A stretch of 64,000 nt of DNA. Origin: an uncultured Bacteroides sp. (lineage in GTDB: Bacteria > Bacteroidota > Bacteroidia > Cytophagales > Cyclobacteriaceae). Both the position numbers and the translations under genes were made by a program. Below, in pieces: positions 45,344 through 53,581 of this stretch. Each line of letters begins with the position of its first letter. Within the stretch, counting starts at the first letter, position 1. The DNA lies in NCBI GenBank assembly GCA_902168185.1, contig CABHOV010000036.1, positions 62,001 through 126,000 of the forward strand, written 5' to 3'. Under the pieces are notes generated by a model. It ran no database searches. It saw only the letters and a program-made list of their open reading frames with translations, and was not told the origin of the DNA.

Positions 45344-45479
45344 CGACCCCAACGCCCGGTCTACCCTGTATAGTTTCCCCAGCCCAAACCCGGCCTATGC
45401 GATATAGGTTCAAATCCAACGGCCGGCCTACCCGGTATAGGTATCTCCAGCGCAACGCCATGCCTACCCGGGCTACTAT
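45344..45479. repeat. Four degenerate 34-bp GC-rich tandem repeats
   Basis: Units at 45344-45377, 45378-45411, 45412-45445 and 45446-45479 share a core like CCGGCCTACCCGGTATAGG. They are much richer in G and C than the flanks. The CCGGCC core also occurs in the hairpin just upstream, so the repeat may have grown from it. No coding frame is convincing. Confidence 0.75.
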
Positions 45480-45811
45480 ATATCTTTCCCAAATCGAACA
45501 CAAAACTCCCTCATTGAGAACAGGTAACCCTATTGAAGGTATAAAAATGTTACCAGACATCTATGAAAATACGGGTTTAAACGTTAGATTTGAACTGTCC
45601 GAGAGCCCATCTCCGTACTATTTTCCAGTTATCTGCCACGAATTTTAATATTGTTCTTGCCTGCTTTCATATTGAAAGCATGGGAATGGTCTATGCATAT
45701 ACTGGTGGAATAGATATTGATATAGGGGGCTTGACTTGAACTACTTTTAATCTCCACCCCTAAGGATTTTTAGAAGTTCATGTATGGATTAAAACTCATA
45801 CCTGAATTCAA

Positions 45812-48800
45812 ATGCGTAAGTACCTAATCTATTGTGTCGTCACCCTTCTGTGCAGTTTAGCATGCACGTCCGGGGCTTTTGCTGTAACATTATATACCTA
45901 TACCAATGGAGGAAGCAGCGGGCAATGGAATGTTGCCAACACCTGGACTACCGATCCCACCGGGGTTAGTTTAACAGGAAGTGTTGTTCCGGGTAACAAT
46001 GATGTGGTGCACATCTTAAACGGATACACCGTAACGCTTGCTGCCAACGTAACCACTACCGGTCTTACCATTAACATTCACAACGGTGGCACGTTGAATC
46101 TTTCAACCTTTACGATGGCCACGATCAGTACACTTACCGGATCAGGTACGCTAAAGATCAGAGCCGGATATTTTCCAACCATCACCACCAATGACTTTCT
46201 GGCCAATTACGCATCCGGTGCTACAGTAGAATTTTTTGATTTCACAGGCACTTTACCGGTTTCTATAAATTATCCCAACCTTGCGTTCAGCAACTCCACG
46301 GCGGGTAACCTTACCGTTGCTTTTTCCAATGCTTCGGCCTATAGCTTTACGGTGTTTGGTAATTTGGTAACGCGAACCACCGGAATGGGTACATTAACTG
46401 TGGCACTAGGTACGCAGATCACAAACAGCATTAATCTTACTGTAAATGGAACTGCCACCATTGGGGCCAATACAACGTTTGGGGTAGGCGCATTCAATGC
46501 TATTCACAATATTACATTCCTCAGCAATGTAACGAACAACGGTACCGTTGATCTTAGTAATGGGACACAATATAGCGCATCAACAACGGGAGCAGCCAAT
46601 GTAACATTTACGGGCGCAACGGATAATACACTTGCGTGTAACGGAACAACCGACCTTTATACATTGACGGTTAACAAAGGTCTTAGCTCTACGAATATAC
46701 TTTCGATTACTTCAACTAACTCGGCTAATCTTAATTTTTACTCGAACGGACAGCTGATCACCATCACAAATGGTACACTGAAATTAGGTGCCAACATCAG
46801 CGTTCCACGTGTGTATGGATCAGGTACTACTAACTATGACATTGGCTCTTCAACATCAAGTCCCATGTTGTGGATTGATGGTGCGACTGTAAGCACCAAT
46901 GGTGCTGCGCTGGTAGTTTATGGAAAGATCAGGATCACAGCAGGAACTTTCACCAGCGTAGGAGGACAAGGAACTGTAATTCGTGAAGAAGGACAGTATA
47001 TCATTGAGGGAGGTACATTTACTACAGAGAAATTCAGACCCTCTACAACTGCTTCAACCCATCGTGGTTCCTTTACCATGACCGGAGGTACATTTAATGC
47101 CAGTGGTACAACGGCATCTGATTCCAGGTATGCCCGTTTTTCTTTGCCGTTTCCGGAACAGGTATTCATCATGTCGGGAGGAACTATAAATGTGAGCAAT
47201 CCGGAGCCTTCCACAACTTCCGGAGATGCAACGAATGGCGGTATACATATCGGGTGTAATGCTTCAAACTATAATGTTACCGGAGGAACGGTAAATGCTA
47301 TACTCTCTGGTACAGCTACTTCCTTTTCTATAGCATCGGTAGCGCCTTTTTGGGATTTTAATATATCACGGACTGGAACTCCCACTACAGTACGACTGAC
47401 CGGTATAGGAAGCGTAGGCGGTACGGTTACTACGGCCCAACCTTTGGTAGTATTAAATGATTTTTCTATTAACGGAACAAACAATCCTATATTTAATGCC
47501 AATGGACAGAGCGTTACAATAGGTGGAGATTTTGCAATCAGCAGTGGAGCTACCTATACACCAAGTTCTAACACCACTACATTTGACGGAGCAGCCGATC
47601 AGAGTTTCTCGAATGATGGAACGATTACTTCAGGACTCTATAACCTGACGGTGAGTAAAGCTTCCGGTACGTTAACGTTAGGTGGTAGTGCGACTACCTA
47701 TACGGTTACACAAGCATTGACGCTTACCGGAGGTATATTAAATGACGGTGGCAAAACTATTCAGGTTACAGGCAATATATATAATGAAGCTATACATACC
47801 GGAACCGGTAACATTACGTTGAGTGGTGCTACCACACAAACTATAGCAGGTGACGGAAACGGGATTCTCGGAAACCTCATTCTGAATAATGCCAGCACGC
47901 CAGGTGCAACCATAACGTCTGACCTTACGATCAGCGGTATATTAACGCTTGCCGGTACCGGGAATAGTTTGTTTGATATATCGTATTATCAATTGTCGTT
48001 AACTTCTACTTCTGCTACTGCGCTAACAACCACCGGTAATCCGTTTAGCAGTTCTAAAATGATCCGGACATTAGGTTTCCAATCAGATCGTGGTATACGG
48101 AAAACCTTCGGTAATCTATCCGCCTTTACCTTTGCATTTGGTGTGGGGAGTAATTATACACCGGCTACTATACAACTTACATCCGCGCCAACTGCGTATG
48201 GTACTATCACTGCAAGGCCTGTTAATTCACGTCATCAATTCATTGTTGCCGGAAATACCAATAATCTTTCCTGGTATTGGAAAGTAGTGAGTTCTGGTTT
48301 TACAGGTGTTGGTGCATCGGCTGTGTCTCATACATATCAGTATGTTGAGTCAAGCGTATCGGTGGCAGGTGACGATGCGAATTATGTACCTGCGCGGTAT
48401 AATCCTACCACGTGGACAGTTATCAGTAATGTTTCACAGGTAAATGAAACCTCGAATGTAATTTCGTTTACAAATGTAGGCTATATCGATGGAGACTATA
48501 CGGCCGGCAGACCCATAGCATTTGGTACAGTAAAGATATTCTATAGCAAACGCAGTGGCAACTGGAGTAACACAGGAGCAGGAACTACACCTTGGTCTAA
48601 CGTTAGTCACTCGGGTCCTGATGCAACTACGGTACCGGGAGCAGGCGACCAGGTATTTATAGGAGATGGTGCTACGTACAATCATACTATTACCATTTCC
48701 TCCAACGGACAATCATCCGGTGGTTTGGAGATAAATGCCGGAAGCACGCTGGATGTAGGTATATATACAGGTCATAATTTCGGACGACTCGAGAACGTTC

Positions 48801-51800
48801 AGATATCCGGAAGTGGCTTGTTGAGAATATCCTCAGCTACTGCCACTGCAGAATTTCCGGCGGGTGACTTTGGTAACTTTATTCGGTCTACCGGAGGAAC
48901 TGTTGAATATTACACAACGGGTGCACAAGACTTCTCTATACCGGTAAGCTCGGTTAGTCCTACTATTCTGCCACTCACTTCCTATAAGAATTTATTATTG
49001 AGTCCCGCAACAGGAAGATATATAGCAATACCGGATCAGGATGAACGAATTTATGGTAACATTACTGTACAAGGCACATCCGCTACCGGTGTTGTACGGT
49101 TGAATGCAGCTACATCGCGAACACTCACCGTCAATGGAAACCTGCTGGTAACGGGAGGTAATCTTCAATTTATGAATGGCACTGCGCAGACGCTGCAGAT
49201 TGATGGTAACATCGCGATCAGTTCAGGCGCATCTTTCACAATAGCAGGCACAGGTGCTGCTGCTACAAATATACTTTCCATAGAAGGAAACCTGGTTAAC
49301 AACGGAACACTCGACCTTTCGAATACAGCATCGTATGTTTGTAATACTACCTTTACAGGATCTTCCAATTCATCCATTACAGGAACAGGTTCTGTAACAG
49401 ACTTCAATATACTTACGGTTTCTAAAGGTACATCACAGACACCGGTGCTCGAAGTAAATGCATCCGCCTTTACATTGTCTGGCACAACGGTACCCCTGGT
49501 GTTAAACGATGGTACATTCAGACTTACAAGTGCACAAACCGTAACCTTTGCCAATGGTTCAGATTTTTCGATTCCTTCTACTGCGCGGTTGTCTGCCAAT
49601 GGAGGAACACTTCAACTAACCGGTTCAGATGGACACGATCTGTTACTCGCAGGTACACTTGAAATATTAAACGGCGCTGTTAATATAGGAACCACTTCCA
49701 ATGATAACGCGATTGAGTATGCTGCCACAGGCCAGCCAACAATCACAACTTCCGGTGGGGCATTGAATGTACGCGGACAGATCAGACGATCCTTTGCCAG
49801 CTCGCAAGGTGCGTTGCTATATAATCAGTCTGGTTCGGGTATAGTATCGGTCGGACTTACCAATGCTTCAGTGACGACAAGAGGTATATTTGAGATCTTA
49901 AACACGGGAAGCTCGTTTAGCATGTCGGGTGGTACGCTGCGGGTTATACGCGCTTCCGGAAGCACATCTATTGCTGATCTATACCTTCAGCCTTCGACAT
50001 ATTCTGTAACGGGGGGTACTATAGAGATCGGTACAGGAAATACATCGCAGATCATTGATATCAATTCTATTATACCGGTATATAATGTATCGGTTACAGG
50101 AACAACCAACACAGCAAAGCTTGAATTCAACGGACTGACGCTTCGTGGTTCACTTAACATCGGAAGCGGAAATATTTTCAATGCGAGTTCCTTTGATGTA
50201 AACATTGCCGGTGATTTTATAAACTCCAACACCACCAATACTACAGGAACAACAACGGGCGGATACCAGGCAGGATCAGCAACGCAAACCACAACACTTA
50301 ATGGTACATCTTCCAATCAGCAGATCACCGGTGTAAGTGGCAACCTTACAAACTTTGGCAACCTCATTATCAATAATACATTTTCAGGTGGAGTGGTTGC
50401 CTTGCAGGCGAATACAAACCTTCGTGTGAATGGTATACTCATGCTGACGAGTGGAACGCTCGCAGGTGGAGCCAATACTATAACCGCTATCAGTACGGTT
50501 TCAAACTCTGCTATACATACGAGTACAGCAGGTGGGAGTATTACATTGGCGGGTACATCCAATCAGACAATCACCGGAAATGGAAATGGTAAATTTGGTA
50601 ATGTAATTTTGAACAACGCATCGGGAGCTGTCTTTGGTGCAAACCAGGAAATTACGGGTACCCTTACGTTTACCAGCGGTTCGCTTACGATCGGATCATA
50701 TGCACTATATCTTTCCAATACAAGTCTATCCGCGATAAGCGGAGCAACTTCTGCTCGCTATATAGTTACATCCGGCCGGTTATCAGACAGTGGCGTTACG
50801 AAAGCTTTTTCAGGTTCCCTTTCTTCTGGAAACTTTATCTTCCCGATTGGCGTGGGCAGTAAATATACTCCTGCCAATTATACTCTGACAACAGGAACAG
50901 CGGGAGGTAATATTACAATCAGACCAGTGAACAGCAAGCATCCCAGCGCAACAGGTTCGGGTACGGCCTATATTAACTATTACTGGAGTGTGAGTCATTC
51001 TATAGCGAACCTGATTTCACTGACGCATACCTATACCTATGTAGCCGCGGATGAAATGGGAACCGTAGCCAATTATAGAGACGCACGTTTCAGTGGCGGT
51101 GCATGGACAATCGGCACGACCGCAGGGAACCCGAATACCGCAACACGGATTATTACATTTACCAATATAGACCTGACAGGTGACTACACTGCCGGCGAAC
51201 CAACTGCCTTTGTGAATCCTACTACCTATACCAGTATAGCATCTGGTAATTGGGAATCGGACGGAAGTGTTTGGGATATAGATCCTCCCGGAACAAACCT
51301 GGGGCCTCCTGCAGGTTCATTTGTAATCATCAGTGCAGGGCATACGGTTACGGTTACTTCTAATTCCAAGCGTATGGCTACTTTGGAAGTACGAGGCAGG
51401 CTACACCTTGGTTCTACCACCGGCCATGACTTCGGTACGGTAACCACAAGTGGCGCAGGTGCACGCACGATACAGATTCAATCATCAACATTTCCTTCCG
51501 GTAATTTTACAAGCTTCACTGCGGCGGGTGGCGGTACCGTTGAATACGATGGCGCGTTGACATTGCCAACACAACCAACCTATAACAACTTGTCATTCGC
51601 CAATACAGGCACTAAAGTTCTTTCAAATGTAGACTTGGTTGTGAACGGTAATTTATCCATTGCCGCAGGTACTGTTACCAATGCTGTTAACAATAGAAAC
51701 ATTACGCTTGGAAGTACCACCGGTGATTTTACAAACAACGGTATATTTATGGCCGGTACAGGTACAATCTTTATAGGCAGGAACTTCACGAATAGTGGCG

Positions 51801-53503
51801 CCAGTACTTCTTTTACATCCGGAAGTGGTACCGGTGGATTATGGATTGCCGGCAACTTTACAAACAGTACCGGTGCAACCTTTACAGCGAGCAGCGATAG
51901 TGTAAGTGTACGCGGAAACCTGAGCAACAGTGCTATACTAAATGCAGGTTCAGGAGCAATTCGTGTCACTGGAAATCTGAGCAACACGGCCGGTACATTT
52001 ACGGCAAGCTCTGGAATTATAGTCGTATCCGGATCAATGACAAATAATGCTACCTATACTGCAGGCTCCGGTGCAATCACGGTGCGAGGCTCCTATACAA
52101 ACAGTGGTACATCTGCTATATATACTGCTAATGCCAATGCATTGACTGTAAATGGTAATTTTACCAACAGCACAGGCGGCACCATAAATGCCAATACCAG
52201 TACCATGTCCATTGGTGGAAACTTGAACAATGCCAGTACGTTCAATGCAGGGACAAGTTCTGTTGTACTTACCAGTGCTTCTGCCCAGACATTAACCGGT
52301 GCTACTACATTCTATAGACTGACGCGCTCGAATGGTGGTTCCCTTACGTTGAATAATAACATTGTTGTAAATGGATCGTTGACGTTAAGCAGTGGAAATA
52401 TTGTTACCGGAAGCAATACGGTCAGTCTTACGAATACCACTGTGCAACCCGTATCCGGTAGTGCAACATCTTTTATAGATGGTATACTTTCCATCAGTTA
52501 TCCAAACACGGCCAGCACAAGCAGGGTATATCCGGTAGGAAGGGGAAGTATATATCGCCCGGTTACCATTCAGCAAACTGCGGCCTCTACCGCACCCGTT
52601 GTGCGTGTGCAAATGATAAACTCAGCACCCTCTGGAAGCTACCCTGCAACGATAGAAGGATTATCTCCGGCTCGTTACTATGCTATAGATGTGGTTTCAG
52701 GAACGATGAATTCACCTACGGTTGAATTAAGTTTCAATACAAACGCACCTACTGATGAGCCGATTGCCGTACCGGGTAACGCACGTGTGGTGAGAGCGAC
52801 TGCTCCAACAGGTCCCTGGTCTGATGAAGGCGGATCCGGAGTATATTCACCGGCATCACCCACAGGTTATGCTACATCTGGTGTTACTTCATTTGCGAAT
52901 CCAACATACTTTGCTCTTGGCTTCAAAAACCAGGTATTGCCTATAACACTCAAATCATTTGAAGCGGTGTTGAACGATGCGGTGGTGGAATTGGATTGGA
53001 CAACCTACACCGAAATTAACAACGCGTTTTTCACTATTGAAAGAAGTGCTGATGGTATTCATTTCGATTCGATTTCATCTGTTGAAGGTGCTGGTAACAG
53101 TAACATGATGGTAACGTATCAGGAAATTGATTACCACCCCTTAAAAGGTGTTTCGTACTATCGTTTAAAGCAAACGGATTATGACTTAAGATATAGCTAT
53201 TCAAAAGTTGTTCGAATCGTCAACAGCAATAAAAGCGGACCATCGATGGTGATTTATCCGAACCCTGCAAAACTTTCTGATAAGCTTTTAGTGCGTATAA
53301 AAAATGGCGAGGAGCAACAAGCTTATATAGTGATCTCAGATGTATCAGGCAGAATGCATTTCGCAGATTATGCTGCATTAAATGAAAACGCAGAAGTGGA
53401 TCTCTATACATTGAAAATGACATACCGTCTGGAACGAGGTGTATACCTTATAAGCGTTATATCCGGTACATTCAGAACGATTGAGAAGGTGGTTATAAAG
53501 TAG
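45812..53503 (+). CDS. Giant repetitive surface protein with T9SS type A sorting domain
   Basis: The 2563-residue protein has a signal peptide (1-25, SGAFA). It is built mostly of Gly/Asn/Ser/Thr-rich beta-helix-like repeats, with phrases such as NGGTLNLS, GNGNGKFGNVILNNAS and NFTNSTGAT. A W-containing module (GNW.....W near its start) that precedes H.V.......S..L.I..G..L occurs near residues 27, 906 and 1801, so two super-repeats of about 880-895 residues and a shorter third can be traced. A fibronectin-like segment (LKSFEAVLNDAVVELDWTT, near 2378) and the sorting domain MVIYPNPAKLSDKLLVRI (near 2480 to the end) follow. It is probably displayed on the cell surface as an adhesin or coat protein; an enzyme domain was not seen. 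Confidence 0.9.
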   Translation: MRKYLIYCVVTLLCSLACTSGAFAVTLYTYTNGGSSGQWNVANTWTTDPTGVSLTGSVVPGNNDVVHILNGYTVTLAANVTTTGLTINIHNGGTLNLSTFTMATISTLTGSGTLKIRAGYFPTITTNDFLANYASGATVEFFDFTGTLPVSINYPNLAFSNSTAGNLTVAFSNASAYSFTVFGNLVTRTTGMGTLTVALGTQITNSINLTVNGTATIGANTTFGVGAFNAIHNITFLSNVTNNGTVDLSNGTQYSASTTGAANVTFTGATDNTLACNGTTDLYTLTVNKGLSSTNILSITSTNSANLNFYSNGQLITITNGTLKLGANISVPRVYGSGTTNYDIGSSTSSPMLWIDGATVSTNGAALVVYGKIRITAGTFTSVGGQGTVIREEGQYIIEGGTFTTEKFRPSTTASTHRGSFTMTGGTFNASGTTASDSRYARFSLPFPEQVFIMSGGTINVSNPEPSTTSGDATNGGIHIGCNASNYNVTGGTVNAILSGTATSFSIASVAPFWDFNISRTGTPTTVRLTGIGSVGGTVTTAQPLVVLNDFSINGTNNPIFNANGQSVTIGGDFAISSGATYTPSSNTTTFDGAADQSFSNDGTITSGLYNLTVSKASGTLTLGGSATTYTVTQALTLTGGILNDGGKTIQVTGNIYNEAIHTGTGNITLSGATTQTIAGDGNGILGNLILNNASTPGATITSDLTISGILTLAGTGNSLFDISYYQLSLTSTSATALTTTGNPFSSSKMIRTLGFQSDRGIRKTFGNLSAFTFAFGVGSNYTPATIQLTSAPTAYGTITARPVNSRHQFIVAGNTNNLSWYWKVVSSGFTGVGASAVSHTYQYVESSVSVAGDDANYVPARYNPTTWTVISNVSQVNETSNVISFTNVGYIDGDYTAGRPIAFGTVKIFYSKRSGNWSNTGAGTTPWSNVSHSGPDATTVPGAGDQVFIGDGATYNHTITISSNGQSSGGLEINAGSTLDVGIYTGHNFGRLENVQISGSGLLRISSATATAEFPAGDFGNFIRSTGGTVEYYTTGAQDFSIPVSSVSPTILPLTSYKNLLLSPATGRYIAIPDQDERIYGNITVQGTSATGVVRLNAATSRTLTVNGNLLVTGGNLQFMNGTAQTLQIDGNIAISSGASFTIAGTGAAATNILSIEGNLVNNGTLDLSNTASYVCNTTFTGSSNSSITGTGSVTDFNILTVSKGTSQTPVLEVNASAFTLSGTTVPLVLNDGTFRLTSAQTVTFANGSDFSIPSTARLSANGGTLQLTGSDGHDLLLAGTLEILNGAVNIGTTSNDNAIEYAATGQPTITTSGGALNVRGQIRRSFASSQGALLYNQSGSGIVSVGLTNASVTTRGIFEILNTGSSFSMSGGTLRVIRASGSTSIADLYLQPSTYSVTGGTIEIGTGNTSQIIDINSIIPVYNVSVTGTTNTAKLEFNGLTLRGSLNIGSGNIFNASSFDVNIAGDFINSNTTNTTGTTTGGYQAGSATQTTTLNGTSSNQQITGVSGNLTNFGNLIINNTFSGGVVALQANTNLRVNGILMLTSGTLAGGANTITAISTVSNSAIHTSTAGGSITLAGTSNQTITGNGNGKFGNVILNNASGAVFGANQEITGTLTFTSGSLTIGSYALYLSNTSLSAISGATSARYIVTSGRLSDSGVTKAFSGSLSSGNFIFPIGVGSKYTPANYTLTTGTAGGNITIRPVNSKHPSATGSGTAYINYYWSVSHSIANLISLTHTYTYVAADEMGTVANYRDARFSGGAWTIGTTAGNPNTATRIITFTNIDLTGDYTAGEPTAFVNPTTYTSIASGNWESDGSVWDIDPPGTNLGPPAGSFVIISAGHTVTVTSNSKRMATLEVRGRLHLGSTTGHDFGTVTTSGAGARTIQIQSSTFPSGNFTSFTAAGGGTVEYDGALTLPTQPTYNNLSFANTGTKVLSNVDLVVNGNLSIAAGTVTNAVNNRNITLGSTTGDFTNNGIFMAGTGTIFIGRNFTNSGASTSFTSGSGTGGLWIAGNFTNSTGATFTASSDSVSVRGNLSNSAILNAGSGAIRVTGNLSNTAGTFTASSGIIVVSGSMTNNATYTAGSGAITVRGSYTNSGTSAIYTANANALTVNGNFTNSTGGTINANTSTMSIGGNLNNASTFNAGTSSVVLTSASAQTLTGATTFYRLTRSNGGSLTLNNNIVVNGSLTLSSGNIVTGSNTVSLTNTTVQPVSGSATSFIDGILSISYPNTASTSRVYPVGRGSIYRPVTIQQTAASTAPVVRVQMINSAPSGSYPATIEGLSPARYYAIDVVSGTMNSPTVELSFNTNAPTDEPIAVPGNARVVRATAPTGPWSDEGGSGVYSPASPTGYATSGVTSFANPTYFALGFKNQVLPITLKSFEAVLNDAVVELDWTTYTEINNAFFTIERSADGIHFDSISSVEGAGNSNMMVTYQEIDYHPLKGVSYYRLKQTDYDLRYSYSKVVRIVNSNKSGPSMVIYPNPAKLSDKLLVRIKNGEEQQAYIVISDVSGRMHFADYAALNENAEVDLYTLKMTYRLERGVYLISVISGTFRTIEKVVIK

Positions 53504-53554
53504 CGTTACCGGGATAAATCTCAAGCTGAATTATATACCTATAGCTTTATACAT

Positions 53555-53581
53555 GAAATGGCAGCATCAGTCTGCCATTTC
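53555..53581. terminator. Hairpin overlapping the end of the SNF2 gene
   Basis: GAAATGGCAG (53555-53564) pairs perfectly with CTGCCATTTC (53572-53581) across a 7-nt loop. The right arm lies inside the last codons of the convergent helicase gene, whose stop is in the loop. The T-run is short, so it is a probable, not certain, terminator. Confidence 0.6.

Larger units (their letters stand above)
45286..45811. other. 526-bp intergenic region with hairpin and GC-rich tandem repeat
   Basis: This gap holds the hairpin at 45301, the 34-bp repeats at 45344-45479, and then about 330 bp of AT-rich DNA. In the last part I see no coding potential and no clear promoter consensus ahead of the giant gene. 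Confidence 0.6.

Noticed and set aside
49165..51987. Several minus-strand frames of 80-145 codons inside the giant T9SS gene
   Set aside because: They are Pro/Val-rich antisense readings of the Gly/Thr-rich repeats, with no start signals or domains.
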